This document shows positions 37,708-47,783 of a stretch of DNA of 64,000 bases, in pieces. The stretch lies in the NCBI RefSeq assembly GCF_009649175.1, contig NZ_WJPO01000002.1, positions 1 to 64,000 of the forward strand, written 5' to 3'. The translations under genes and the position numbers were made by a program. The stretch is from Rhodovulum strictum. Lineage in GTDB: Bacteria > Pseudomonadota > Alphaproteobacteria > Rhodobacterales > Rhodobacteraceae. Each line of letters opens with the position of its first letter. The first letter of the stretch is position 1. Under the pieces are notes generated by a model. The model was not told the origin of the DNA. It was given only the letters and a program-made list of their open reading frames with translations, and searched no databases.

Positions 37708-39588
37708 ATGACCCGCCTGACGCCCAGGTTGCTTGCGCCTGCCGTGATCGCGCTGGCGGCGGCGATCTGCCTGCTGGCCGCGTATCTGGCGGTCGGCCAG
37801 CTTGAATCGCGCATGGCCAAGGCGGTGCGCGCGGCGCTGTCGGACGCCGGGATCGCCTGGGCGGAGGCCACGCCAGACGGCATGCTGATGCGGCTGACCG
37901 GCACCGCCCCCGACGAGGCCGCGCGGTTCCGCGCGCTGTCGGCCGCGGGGGCGGTAATAGACGCCTCGCATGTGCTGGACGAGATCAACGTCGAGCCGCC
38001 GAACCCGCTGGCCGCGCCGCGTTTTTCGGTGGAACTGCTGCGCAATGCCTCGGGGATCTCGGTGATCGGGCTGGTGCCCGCCGCAACCGATCGCGACCGG
38101 CTTGCGCGCGATCTGGGGCGGCTTGCCCGGAACCTGCCGGTCACCGACATGCTGGAAAGCGCCACCGCCCCGGTGCCCGAGGGATGGGAGGCGGCGCTGG
38201 CCTTTGGGATCACCGCGCTGGGCCGGTTCGACAGCGCCAAGGTCTCGATCACGCCGGGCGAGGTGTCGGTCAGCGCCATCGCCCCCAGCCCGCGCGACCG
38301 CGACCGGATCGCGCGCGAACTGCGCGCCGCGGCGCCGGCGGGGCTGACGCCTGTCCTGGAAATCTCGGCGCCGCGCCCGATGATCGCGCCCTTTACCCTG
38401 CGCTTTGTCCTCGAAGGCGGGACCGCGCGGTTCGATGCCTGCGCCGCCGATACCGCCGAGGCCGTCACCCTGATCGCCGAAGCCGCCCGGCGCGCGGGGA
38501 TGACCGGCGCGCTGGATTGCCCGCTGGGGCTTGGCGTGCCCGCACCCGGCTGGGGCGAGGCCGCCGCCCATGGCATCGACGCGCTGGCCGAGATCGGCGG
38601 CGGCACGCTGGCCTTTTCCGATGCGGACGTGACGCTGGTCGCCGCCGCGGGCACCGAGCGGGCACGCTTCGACAAGGCGGTGGCGACGCTGCGCAGCGCG
38701 CTGCCCGCCCCGTTCGAACTGACCGCCAACCTGCCCGATCCGGCCGGGACGGAGGGCGGGAATGCCAGCGCGGGGCCACGCGACTTCGTCGCCACGCTCA
38801 GCCCCGAGGGCAAGGTGCAGTTGCGCGGCCGGGTGCCCGACGCGCTGGTGCAGTCGGCCGCCGAAAGCTATGCGCGGGCCCGCTTCGGCCTGAACAATGT
38901 CCGGTCGGCCACCCGGCTTGATCCCGACCTGCCCGAAGGCTGGCCGGTCCGGGTGCTGGCGGGGCTTGAGGTTCTGTCGCAACTGCGCAACGGCACCGTG
39001 ACCGTACAGGCCGATCTGGTCCGGCTGTCCGGGGTTACGATGGACGACACCGCGCAGGCAAGGGTGGCGCGGCTGCTGGCCGACCGGCTGGGAGAGGGGC
39101 AGAACTTCGAGATCGACATCACCTATGTCGAGCCGCAGGAAACCCCCGATGGCCGCCCCACGCCGGAGGCTTGCGTCGCGCGCATCGGCGAGATTCTGGC
39201 ACAGGAAAAGATCACCTTTGCGCCGGGCTCGACCCGGATCGAGGGCGCCGCGGTTCGGGTTGTCGACCGGATCGCCGAGGTGCTGCGCAGCTGCCCCAAC
39301 GCCGAGATCGAGATCGGCGGCCATACCGACAGCCAGGGCCGGGCGGCGCTGAACGAACGGTTGAGCCAGGAACGGGCCGAGGCGGTGCTGACCGCGCTGA
39401 TGGCGCGACGGGTGCTGACCTCGAACCTGACCGCGCGCGGCTATGGCCCCAGCCAGCCGATCGCGGATAACGGCACCGAGGCGGGGCGCGAGGCGAACCG
39501 GCGGATCGAGTTCCGGCTGGTCGAGGCGGCCCCCGAGGCCGAGGCGAACGAGAATGGGCAGGAGGACGAGGCCGATGGACAGGACTGA
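37708..39588 (+). CDS. OmpA-family protein with BON-like N-terminal repeats
   Basis: A 626-residue envelope protein: N-terminal membrane anchor or signal ('LLAPAVIALAAAICLLAAYLA'), a long region of repeated alpha/beta units that look BON-like (for example near residues 40-95, 110-160, 180-230 and 370-460), and a C-terminal OmpA domain (about 490-610) with 'GGHTDSQGRAALNERLSQER' and 'GYGPSQPIADNGTEAGREAN', the peptidoglycan-binding motif. It is similar in layout to ArfA-like proteins. The next gene overlaps it by 14 bases, so a functional pair is likely. Role is probably in cell-envelope integrity; inferred. Confidence 0.87.
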   Translation: MTRLTPRLLAPAVIALAAAICLLAAYLAVGQLESRMAKAVRAALSDAGIAWAEATPDGMLMRLTGTAPDEAARFRALSAAGAVIDASHVLDEINVEPPNPLAAPRFSVELLRNASGISVIGLVPAATDRDRLARDLGRLARNLPVTDMLESATAPVPEGWEAALAFGITALGRFDSAKVSITPGEVSVSAIAPSPRDRDRIARELRAAAPAGLTPVLEISAPRPMIAPFTLRFVLEGGTARFDACAADTAEAVTLIAEAARRAGMTGALDCPLGLGVPAPGWGEAAAHGIDALAEIGGGTLAFSDADVTLVAAAGTERARFDKAVATLRSALPAPFELTANLPDPAGTEGGNASAGPRDFVATLSPEGKVQLRGRVPDALVQSAAESYARARFGLNNVRSATRLDPDLPEGWPVRVLAGLEVLSQLRNGTVTVQADLVRLSGVTMDDTAQARVARLLADRLGEGQNFEIDITYVEPQETPDGRPTPEACVARIGEILAQEKITFAPGSTRIEGAAVRVVDRIAEVLRSCPNAEIEIGGHTDSQGRAALNERLSQERAEAVLTALMARRVLTSNLTARGYGPSQPIADNGTEAGREANRRIEFRLVEAAPEAEANENGQEDEADGQD

Positions 39589-39901
39589 ATTCATCATCGT
39601 GACCACACTGGTCCTGTTCGCGACCTTCCTGCTGGGCTGGTTCGCCTCGCTTCTGGTGCATCGCGTGGCGCAGGTGACGCATGAGAACATGGACGATCTG
39701 GACCACATGGCCCAGGCGCTGCACGAGGCCGAGGAACAGCGCGACCAGGCAATCGGCTATCTGCACCAGCGCGAGGCGGAACTGACCAACCGTCTCAGCC
39801 AGACCGAGGCAGAATTGCGCGCCGCGATGGACGGGCTGCGCGATGCGCGGGCCGAAGCGGGCGAGTTGCGCGCCAATCTGGACCGGATGCGCCCGGATTG
39901 A
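39575..39901 (+). CDS. Single-TM coiled-coil membrane protein
   Basis: A 108-residue protein: one TM segment near the N-terminus ('FIIVTTLVLFATFLLGWFAS') followed by a long charged helix with heptad character (residues about 38-108). The pattern resembles small YhcB/DUF1043-like membrane-anchored coiled coils, but I would not name a family. It overlaps the 3' end of the OmpA gene by 14 bases and is probably translated from the same mRNA, so it may partner the OmpA protein in the envelope. Confidence 0.78.
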   Translation: MDRTEFIIVTTLVLFATFLLGWFASLLVHRVAQVTHENMDDLDHMAQALHEAEEQRDQAIGYLHQREAELTNRLSQTEAELRAAMDGLRDARAEAGELRANLDRMRPD

Positions 39902-39909
39902 GAGGCAGA

Positions 39910-39936
39910 ATGGGTATTTGGGCCAAGAAGAAGCGG
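39910..39936 (+). repeat. Partial repeat, copy F
   Basis: Short form ATGGGTATTTGGGCCAAGAAG and AAGCGG, in the 40-base gap between the coiled-coil gene and convergent moaE. Very similar to the shortened copy at 6846-6893. Confidence 0.5.
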
Positions 39937-39941
39937 AAGGC

Positions 39942-40388
39942 TCAGTCTTCGGACCAGCGGTCCAGCGCCTGTTCGTCGGCATCCTTGGCCGCGACCCAGG
40001 CCGCGCCATCCGCGCCGAATTCCTTTTTCCAGAAGGGCGCTCGGGATTTCAGGTAATCCATCAGGAATTCCGCCGCGGCAAAGGCATCGGCGCGGTGCGG
40101 GGCGGCGGTGGCGACCATCATGATCGTCTCGCCGGGCATCAGCGGCCCGTGGCGGTGGATCACCAGGCAATCGACAAGGCTCCAGCGCCGCATGGCCTCG
40201 GCCGCGATGCGCTCCAGCGCCTTTTCGGTCATGCCGGGATAGTGTTCCAGTTCCATCCGGGCGAGCCCGCCATCGTCGCGCACGATTCCGGCAAAGGTCA
40301 CCACCGCACCCGCATCCCTGCGTCCGGCTGCGAAGGCCCCGCATTCCGCGCCGAAATCGAAGGGCTCGGCCTGGACGCGGACCCGCAT
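39942..40388 (-). CDS. moaE: Molybdopterin synthase catalytic subunit MoaE
   Basis: Large subunit of molybdopterin synthase, which adds two sulfurs to precursor Z (cyclic pyranopterin monophosphate) using MoaD. The 148-residue protein has the conserved 'TFAGIVRD', 'LEHYPGMTEKAL', 'VIHRHGPLMPGETI' and the active-site lysines in 'LKSRAPFWKKEFG'. It begins two bases after the moaD stop, completing the pgsA-moaD-moaE order typical of alphaproteobacteria. All key residues are intact. Confidence 0.96.
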   Translation of the reverse strand: MRVRVQAEPFDFGAECGAFAAGRRDAGAVVTFAGIVRDDGGLARMELEHYPGMTEKALERIAAEAMRRWSLVDCLVIHRHGPLMPGETIMMVATAAPHRADAFAAAEFLMDYLKSRAPFWKKEFGADGAAWVAAKDADEQALDRWSED

Positions 40389-40390
40389 GG

Positions 40391-40639
40391 TCAGCCCCCG
40401 GTCATCGGCGGGAAGAAGGCAACCTCGCGCACGCCTGCCAGCGGCGCGTCGAACTCGGCAAGTTCCTGATCCAGCGCCACCCGCACCGCCGCAAGATCGG
40501 CAAAGGCGACGGCATAGCGTTCCTCGCGCGCCTTCAGTTCCTCGACCAGATCGGCAACCGTCGCGGCAGAGGTCTGGACCCGTTCCTTCGGCAGCCCGAT
40601 CCGTTCGCGCAGCCAGGCGAAATAGAGCACGTCGATCAC
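40391..40639 (-). CDS. moaD: Molybdopterin synthase sulfur carrier subunit MoaD
   Basis: An 82-residue ubiquitin-like protein that carries a thiocarboxylate for molybdopterin synthase. It ends in Gly-Gly ('FFPPMTGG'), the residue that is adenylated and sulfurated, and starts 'MIDVLYFAWLRERIG'. The start is a GTG overlapping the pgsA stop (GTGA); the long open frame upstream is a shadow of pgsA. Operon with pgsA and moaE. Confidence 0.95.
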   Translation of the reverse strand: MIDVLYFAWLRERIGLPKERVQTSAATVADLVEELKAREERYAVAFADLAAVRVALDQELAEFDAPLAGVREVAFFPPMTGG

Positions 40640-41202
40640 CGCCGCTCTCCCTCGGCGAGATGGGGCCAGGCCTTGCTGAAGTAATCCGCGCCGGTAATCA
40701 GCGTCAGCCCCGCCGCCACGACCAGAAGCGCGGTGCCAAGGGTCTCGATCACGGGCGAGGCCACGATACCATGGCCGATCAGCACCGAGATCGCGACCAT
40801 CTGGACCGTGGTCTTCCATTTGGCAAGCTGCGTCACCTTGAGCTGCCCGGCGCGGGCGCCCAGAAACTCCCGCAGGCCCGAGACAAACACCTCGCGGAAG
40901 ACGATCACGCCCGCAGCCAGCGTCATCACCGCGGGCATACCGGCCTGCGCCACCACCACCATCAGCGCGATCAGCACCATCGCCTTGTCGGCGATCGGGT
41001 CGACCATCGCGCCAAAGCGGCTGACGACGTTCCATTTGCGGGCAAGATAGCCATCGACCCAGTCGGTCGCCGCGGCGCCGACGAACAGCGCCAGCGCGAT
41101 CCAGTCGGCCAGCGGGCTGTCCCACAGGAAATAGACCGCCGGGAACAGCGGCGCCGCGCAAAGGCGCAGCACGGACAGGATGTTGGGCAGGGTCCACCTC
41201 AT
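40636..41202 (-). CDS. pgsA: CDP-diacylglycerol--glycerol-3-phosphate 3-phosphatidyltransferase
   Basis: Inner-membrane enzyme of phosphatidylglycerol synthesis. The 188-residue protein has the CDP-alcohol phosphotransferase signature 'TDWVDGYLARKWNVVSRFG' followed by 'DPIADKAMVLIAL' (DG...AR...G...D...D), with five or six TM segments. First of the pgsA-moaD-moaE operon; start ATG 41202. A hydrophobic 'LPNILSVLRLCAAPLFPAVY' opens the protein as usual. Confidence 0.95.
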   Translation of the reverse strand: MRWTLPNILSVLRLCAAPLFPAVYFLWDSPLADWIALALFVGAAATDWVDGYLARKWNVVSRFGAMVDPIADKAMVLIALMVVVAQAGMPAVMTLAAGVIVFREVFVSGLREFLGARAGQLKVTQLAKWKTTVQMVAISVLIGHGIVASPVIETLGTALLVVAAGLTLITGADYFSKAWPHLAEGERR

Positions 41203-41351
41203 GGGCCGACCCTAGCGGGCGCTGCGGCCGAGGGAAAGGGGGGCGCGGCAGATCGGCGACCAGAAGGCAGGCAGCCGGGTCCCGCAAGATCCGCGGCATT
41301 TTTCGTCAGTCGATTAATGATATGGCACTTCGCCTAAATTTCCGCCAATAG

Positions 41352-42731
<1,380 letters not shown>

Positions 42732-42740
42732 CAAACCGAC

Positions 42741-42769
42741 ATCCCCGGCCGGGCCGACCGGCCGGGGAT
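42741..42769. terminator. Perfect hairpin between gdhA and uvrC
   Basis: ATCCCCGGCCGG and CCGGCCGGGGAT (12-bp perfect stem, loop GCCGA) fill nearly all of the convergent gap. There is no T tract on either side, so it may be a processing or bidirectional block rather than a classic terminator. The uvrC stop codon begins on its last base. Confidence 0.65.
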
Positions 42770-44649
42770 CAGCCGCGGTCGTGGAAGAAGCCGTAGATGG
42801 TTTCGGCCAGCGTATCCGAAATCCCCTCGACCGCCTTCAGATCGGCCAGCCCCGCGCGGGCCACGGCCTTGGCGCTGCCGAAATGCGCCAGCAGCGCGCG
42901 CTTGCGGGTGGCGCCGACGCCGGGGATCTCGTCCAGCGGGGTGGCGCCGACCGCCTTGGCCCGCTTCTGGCGATGCGCGCCGATGGCGAAGCGGTGCGCC
43001 TCGTCGCGCAGGCGCTGCACGAAATACAGCACCGGGTCATTGTGCTTCAGCGCAAAGGGGCGCTGGCCGGGGCGGTGGAATTCCTCTTTCCCGGCATCGC
43101 GGTCGATGCCCTTGGCCACGCCCAGAACGGGAATGTCCTCGACGCCCAGATCGGCCATGATCTGCGCGACCGCCCCCACCTGCCCGGCGCCGCCGTCGAT
43201 CAGCAGCAGGTCGGGCCATGTCTCGCCCTCGCGATCCGGGTCTTCCTTGAGCAGGCGCTGGAAGCGGCGGGTCAGAACCTCGCGCATCATGCCGAAATCG
43301 TCGCCCGGCGTCAGGTCGGTGCCGCGGATGTTGAACTTGCGATACTGGCTCTTGGCGAAACCCTCGGGGCCGGCCACCACCATCGCGCCGACCGCATTCG
43401 TGCCCTGGATATGGCTGTTGTCGTAGATCTCGATCCGCGCGGGCGGGGCGTCCAGCCCGAACGCCTCGGCCAGCCCGGCCAGCAGCTTGCCCTGCGCCAC
43501 GCTTTCCGAAAGTCGCCGGGCCAGGCTTTCGCGGGCATTGCGGGCGGCCCCGGCCACCAGGTCCGCCTTTTCGCCGCGCTGGGGCACCGCGATCTCGACC
43601 TTGCGGCCCGCGCGTTCGGACAGCGCCTCGGCCATCAGGTCGCGATCCTCGATATCATCGGACAGCAGGATCAGCCGGGGCGGATCCTTGTTCTCGTAGA
43701 ACTGGCCGAGGAAACCGCGCAGCACCTCGGCGGCCTCGGCGCCGGATCCGGTCCTGGGATAGTAGTCGCGGTTGCCCCAGTTCTGGTTCGCCCGGATGAA
43801 GAAGACCTGCACACAGGCCTGTCCGCCCTCCATATGCAGCGCCATCACGTCCGCCTCGGCCACGCCGCGCGGGTTGATGCCCTGCACCGATTGCACCTGG
43901 GTCAGCGCCCGGATCCGGTCGCGCAGCGCCGCCGCGCGCTCGAACTCCATCGCATCCGAGGCCGCCGCCATCTCGGCCGCAAGCGCCTCCTGCACGCCGG
44001 TCGTGCGGCCCTGAAGAAAGCGTTCGGCATCGCGCACCGCCGCCCCATACTCCTGTTGCGAGATCCGGCCCACGCAGGGACCGCTGCACCGCTTGATCTG
44101 GAACAGCAGGCAGGGCCGGGTGCGGCTGTCGAACACCGAATCCGAGCAGTTGCGCAGCAGGAACACCTTCTGCAACTGGTTCAGCGTCCGGTTCACCGCG
44201 CCCGCGGATGCGAAGGGGCCGAAATAGGCCCCCTTTTCGGTCTTGGCCCCACGATGCTTGGTGATCTGCGGGAACGGGTGGCCGGTGGTGATCAGGATGT
44301 TGGGAAAGCTCTTGTCGTCGCGCAGCAGCACGTTGTAGCGCGGCTTGAGCTGCTTGATGAGGTTCTGTTCCAGCAGCAGCGCCTCGGTCTCGGTGCGCGT
44401 CGTCAGGAACATCATCGACGCGGTTTCCGAGATCATCCGCGCGATCCGGGGGCTGTGGCCGGACGGCTTGGCGTAATTCGCGACCCGTTTCTTCAGGCTT
44501 TTCGCCTTGCCGACATACAGGACGCGGGCCTGCGCATCGAGCATGCGATAGACGCCGGGCGAGTTGTCCAGCGTCGCCAGATAGGACTGCACGCAGGCAT
44601 GGCCCTGCGGGCGGGGGGCGGTTTCGGCGGCTGTCGGCTCAGTGGTCAT
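42769..44649 (-). CDS. uvrC: Excinuclease ABC subunit C
   Basis: Makes both incisions in nucleotide-excision repair with UvrB. The 626-residue protein has the N-terminal GIY-YIG nuclease ('[20 protein letters not shown]'), a UVR motif near residue 215-250, the RNase H-like second nuclease with '[20 protein letters not shown]', and C-terminal helix-hairpin-helix domains ('[17 protein letters not shown]'). Single gene. An AT-rich 300-base region lies upstream. Confidence 0.96.
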   Translation of the reverse strand: MTTEPTAAETAPRPQGHACVQSYLATLDNSPGVYRMLDAQARVLYVGKAKSLKKRVANYAKPSGHSPRIARMISETASMMFLTTRTETEALLLEQNLIKQLKPRYNVLLRDDKSFPNILITTGHPFPQITKHRGAKTEKGAYFGPFASAGAVNRTLNQLQKVFLLRNCSDSVFDSRTRPCLLFQIKRCSGPCVGRISQQEYGAAVRDAERFLQGRTTGVQEALAAEMAAASDAMEFERAAALRDRIRALTQVQSVQGINPRGVAEADVMALHMEGGQACVQVFFIRANQNWGNRDYYPRTGSGAEAAEVLRGFLGQFYENKDPPRLILLSDDIEDRDLMAEALSERAGRKVEIAVPQRGEKADLVAGAARNARESLARRLSESVAQGKLLAGLAEAFGLDAPPARIEIYDNSHIQGTNAVGAMVVAGPEGFAKSQYRKFNIRGTDLTPGDDFGMMREVLTRRFQRLLKEDPDREGETWPDLLLIDGGAGQVGAVAQIMADLGVEDIPVLGVAKGIDRDAGKEEFHRPGQRPFALKHNDPVLYFVQRLRDEAHRFAIGAHRQKRAKAVGATPLDEIPGVGATRKRALLAHFGSAKAVARAGLADLKAVEGISDTLAETIYGFFHDRG

Positions 44650-44949
44650 GGTCTCGCAGTCGTGATTCCCGGCATGGCTGCAACGATAATCGGCGGCGCA
44701 TCAAGTCTAAACATGTCCACGAATTCTGTGGATAAGTCTGCGCATAAGCTTGGGGTGCGCCGGATTTTCCATTGTATTCCGCCCCTTTCAATGGTTTGCC
44801 TAAATTTTGTGCGCACATTTAAGCGGCTGAAAAACATGGAGAAATTTCACAATGTTGCAAATTGTTGAATTTCCTAAAGAAACAGTGAAGAAAATATGAC
44901 CCGATCCGCGCGCGGTGGAAAAGTTAACGCGCCCGGCGCCCCACCCCGG
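44650..44949. other. AT-rich intergenic region with a DnaA-box match and a small palindrome
   Basis: The 300 bases between uvrC and the SDR gene contain no convincing gene; the part from about 44690 to 44900 is far more AT-rich than its neighbours. TGTGGATAA at 44727-44735 is an exact complement match to the DnaA box TTATCCACA, sitting in an interrupted repeat TCCAC-N7-GTGGA. At about 44852-44870 ACAAT-GTTGCAA-ATTGT is an imperfect palindrome that could be an operator. Only one DnaA box is seen and no dnaA, dnaN, parAB or repABC genes are near, so an origin is unlikely. Confidence 0.5.
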
Positions 44950-45732
44950 TCACTCGACCCCCAGCACGTCGGGGGTCTGCCAGGACAGATGCTGGCCGCC
45001 ATCGACGCACAGAAGCTGCCCCGTGACCGAGCGTGCATCGAGAAAATAGTCCAGCGCGGCGCAGATCTCGTCGGGATCGGCACCGCGGCGCAGGATCGTC
45101 GCGGCGCGCTGGCGGGTGAAATGATCCTCGGACTGCCGCCCGCCGCGCAGCGTCGGCCCCGGGCCGATCGCGTTCACCCGGATCGCCGGGGCCAGCGCCT
45201 GCGCCGCGGTGCGGGTAAAGGCCCAGAGCCCCATCTTGGCGATGGTATAGGTCATGAATTCGGGCGTCGGCTTGAGCACGCGCTGGTCGATCATGTTGAC
45301 CACCAGGCCCGAGGCCAGCGGCTCGCCGCCCTCGCATTGGCCATGGTCGGGCGCCTGATGCGCGAAAGCCTGGGTCAGCAGGAACGGCGCGCGCAGGTTC
45401 GAGCCGATATGCCGGTCCCAGCTGTCGCGGGTGGCGGTGTGGATCGTGTCGTGTTCAAAGATCGAGGCATTGTTGACCAGCACCGTCAGCGGCCCGCCCA
45501 GCGCCTCGGCCGCGCGGCCGACCAACGCCGCGGCGGCACCCTCGTCCAGCAGATCGGCCTGAAGGGTCGCGGAATGCTGGCCCATGGCGCGGATCAGGTC
45601 CGCCACATCCTCGGCCTCGTCGGCGCTGCCGACATAATGCACCGCCACATCATACCCGCGCGCCGCAAGGTGCAGGGCCATCGCCCGGCCCAACCGCCGC
45701 GCACCGCCCGTCACCAGTGCACGGCCTGTCAT
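44950..45732 (-). CDS. Short-chain dehydrogenase/reductase (FolM-like)
   Basis: A 260-residue SDR oxidoreductase with the NADP-binding 'ALVTGGARRLGRAMAL' and the catalytic 'YTIAK' (Tyr-x3-Lys) near residue 155-160, plus 'VLVNNASIF'. The 'RRLGRA' after the glycine motif and the overall length recall FolM-type dihydromonapterin reductases and pteridine reductases. Substrate is inferred from resemblance only. Its start ATG overlaps the stop of the antiporter gene (ATGA), placing it last in a leftward operon (S49 peptidase, zinc-ribbon protein, antiporter, SDR). Confidence 0.85.
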   Translation of the reverse strand: MTGRALVTGGARRLGRAMALHLAARGYDVAVHYVGSADEAEDVADLIRAMGQHSATLQADLLDEGAAAALVGRAAEALGGPLTVLVNNASIFEHDTIHTATRDSWDRHIGSNLRAPFLLTQAFAHQAPDHGQCEGGEPLASGLVVNMIDQRVLKPTPEFMTYTIAKMGLWAFTRTAAQALAPAIRVNAIGPGPTLRGGRQSEDHFTRQRAATILRRGADPDEICAALDYFLDARSVTGQLLCVDGGQHLSWQTPDVLGVE

Positions 45733-46709
45733 GCCAGAACCACCAACGCGATATAGACGACAAACAGGACCGAGAAGACGATCCCCCAAGCCCGGGTCAG
45801 AGGCCAGCCGCGGAACACGAAGGGCAGCATCAACAGCGCGGCCGCCAGCATCACCCAGAGATCAAAGCGCAGCATCTCGGCCGGGACGGGGATATTGCCG
45901 AAGAAGCTGGCCACCCCGACGATGGCGAGCAGGTTGAACATGTTCGAGCCGATGACATTGCCCAGCGCGACATCCGCCTGACGGCGCAGCGCGGCCATGA
46001 CCGTCGTGGCAAGTTCGGGCAAGGACGTGCCGATGGCGACCAGCGTCAGCCCGATCACCGTTTCCGAGACGTTCAGCGCGCGGGCGATCTCGATCGAGCT
46101 GTCGACCAGCAGATCGGCGCCCAGCGGCAGACCGATCAGGCCCAGAACAAGGAACATCACGATCTTGGGCCAGCCCATTCCGGCGTCGGCGCCTTCGATC
46201 TCGTCCGGGTTGTCGACGGCAGCAGCAGCGGCCGCCGCCGCTGCACCGTTCGCGCGCCGGTGGTTGCGGGCCGTCATGAACGCGTCGGCCAGCACGAAGC
46301 TCAGCGCAAGCAAAAGGGCGATACCGTGAATCCAGGTGATCGTTCCGGTCAGCGCTATGGCGATGAAGAAGACGGTCGCGCCCAGCATCATCGCATAGGT
46401 GCGCCTTGTGTCGCATTCATCCGTCCGGATCGCCATGATCAGCGCGGGCAGGCCCAGCACCAGCAACACATTGGCAATGTTCGAGCCCACGACATTGCCC
46501 AGCGCGATGCCCGGCGAGTCGCGCAGAACGGCCTGGATCGAGACCAGAAGCTCGGGCGCGGACGTGCCGAAGGCGACGATGGTCAGCCCCACGATCAGCG
46601 CGGGCACACCCAGCCGCAGCGACAGGTTCACAGCCCCCTTGACCAGGGCATCCCCGGCCAGAACCAGAAGCGCCAGCCCGAGAGCGGCATACAGCAACTG
46701 GATTGCCAT
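45729..46709 (-). CDS. Calcium/sodium antiporter (CaCA family)
   Basis: A 326-residue inner-membrane cation/Ca2+ exchanger. Each half carries an alpha repeat: 'VAFGTSAPELLVSIQAVLRD' with 'GNVVGSNIANVLLV' and 'VAIGTSLPELATTVMAALRR' with 'GNVIGSNMFNLLAI'; the Glu in each 'PEL' is the ion ligand. A run of alanines and an acidic stretch form the central cytoplasmic loop (about residues 155-180). It exports Ca2+ or related cations in exchange for Na+ or H+. It overlaps the SDR gene and starts four bases after the zinc-ribbon gene. Confidence 0.93.
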   Translation of the reverse strand: MAIQLLYAALGLALLVLAGDALVKGAVNLSLRLGVPALIVGLTIVAFGTSAPELLVSIQAVLRDSPGIALGNVVGSNIANVLLVLGLPALIMAIRTDECDTRRTYAMMLGATVFFIAIALTGTITWIHGIALLLALSFVLADAFMTARNHRRANGAAAAAAAAAVDNPDEIEGADAGMGWPKIVMFLVLGLIGLPLGADLLVDSSIEIARALNVSETVIGLTLVAIGTSLPELATTVMAALRRQADVALGNVIGSNMFNLLAIVGVASFFGNIPVPAEMLRFDLWVMLAAALLMLPFVFRGWPLTRAWGIVFSVLFVVYIALVVLA

Positions 46710-46713
46710 GACC

Positions 46714-46896
46714 CTATGCCTTTCCGCAGGGGCAGGGTCCGCTGCCGATCCGGTGGCGCCCGCAGGCGGGGCATTTGCCGGTCTTTGCGCGGCCAAGGGC
46801 AAACCGGCCGTCCCCCTTCCCGGGCAGACGCAGCCGTCCGAACATGGCAAGCACCGCCATGGCGATCAGGAACAGGGTAACGACCTTGAGGAGCAT
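46714..46896 (-). CDS. Small membrane protein with zinc-ribbon-like cysteines
   Basis: A 60-residue protein: one TM segment ('VVTLFLIAMAVLAMFG') then a short basic linker and Cys-Pro-Ala-Cys ... Cys-Pro-Cys near the C-terminus ('CPACGRHRIGSGPCPCGK'), a likely zinc ribbon. It lies four bases before the antiporter and three bases after the S49 peptidase stop, so it is in the same operon. I believe such a gene is common at this place in Rhodobacterales; function unknown. Confidence 0.78.
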   Translation of the reverse strand: MLLKVVTLFLIAMAVLAMFGRLRLPGKGDGRFALGRAKTGKCPACGRHRIGSGPCPCGKA

Positions 46897-46899
46897 GAC

Positions 46900-47703
46900 C
46901 TACAATCCATAGCGGGCCCACAGCGCGCGGGCCTCGATCTCGTCCAGAACGCTCGTCACCGCAGGCGCGCCGAGCCGCGACCAGAGCCCCTTGCGCGGGC
47001 TGTGCAGCGCGAATTTCACCTTGTCGCCGAAGCGTTCCTTCATCACCGGCACCATATGGCCGATGCCGTCGGCCAGACCCAGTTCGACCGCCTGTTCGCC
47101 GACCCAGACATCGCCGGTAAAGAGGTCGCGATCCTCTTTCAGCCTTGTGCCGCGACGCGCGCGGACATGGTCCTTGAACGCGTCATGGATCGGCGTCTGC
47201 AACTGCATCAGCCGCGCCACATCCGCGGGCTTTTCGGGCTGGAACGGGTCGAGGAAGCTCTTGCTTTCGCCCGCGGTATGGACACGGCGTTCCACGCCGT
47301 AGCGGGACAGGAACTCGGGAAAGCCGAAGCCCGCATAGATCACCCCGATCGAGCCGATGATCGAACTGCGGTCGATCCAGATCTGATCCGCCGCACAGGC
47401 CAGCCAGTACCCGCCCGAGGCGGCCACATCCTCGACAAAGGCATAGACCGGAACCTCGCATTCCTCGGACAGCCGCCGGATCCGCGCGCCGATCATCGCG
47501 CTTTGCGCGGGCGATCCGCCGGGAGAGTTCAGCGCCAGCGCCACCGCGGCCGGCCGGCCCTTGCGAAAGGCGCGTTCGATCACGGGGGCAAGACCCGCAT
47601 CCGACAGGCTGGATCCGCCCCGCCCACCCGCCGCAATCGGCCCGGACAGACGGATCACCGCCACCAGCGGGTCGGATTTGACGAAGGGAAGCCACCGTTT
47701 CAT
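46900..47703 (-). CDS. S49-family peptidase (SohB/SppA type)
   Basis: A 267-residue serine peptidase of the signal-peptide peptidase/protease IV family. 'NSPGGSPAQSAM', 'VEDVAASGGYWLACAAD' (candidate nucleophile Ser) and 'SIIGSIGVIYAG' mark the core, and 'GESKSFLDPF' carries a Lys that could be the general base. No N-terminal TM anchor or strong signal peptide is visible from the ATG at 47703, unlike many SppA proteins, so it may be cytoplasmic. It is first in the operon with the zinc-ribbon, antiporter and SDR genes. Confidence 0.88.
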   Translation of the reverse strand: MKRWLPFVKSDPLVAVIRLSGPIAAGGRGGSSLSDAGLAPVIERAFRKGRPAAVALALNSPGGSPAQSAMIGARIRRLSEECEVPVYAFVEDVAASGGYWLACAADQIWIDRSSIIGSIGVIYAGFGFPEFLSRYGVERRVHTAGESKSFLDPFQPEKPADVARLMQLQTPIHDAFKDHVRARRGTRLKEDRDLFTGDVWVGEQAVELGLADGIGHMVPVMKERFGDKVKFALHSPRKGLWSRLGAPAVTSVLDEIEARALWARYGL

Positions 47704-47783
47704 GGACTCGCATGTAGAGTGAGGGGCGAGCCCGAACAAGACGCGCGAAGAAATGGCCCCGCGCTGTTGCATCGCCGCCCGGC

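Noticed and set aside
44650-44949. Replication origin in the AT-rich region
   Set aside because: Only one DnaA box and no replication or partition genes nearby; promoter or regulatory DNA is more likely.
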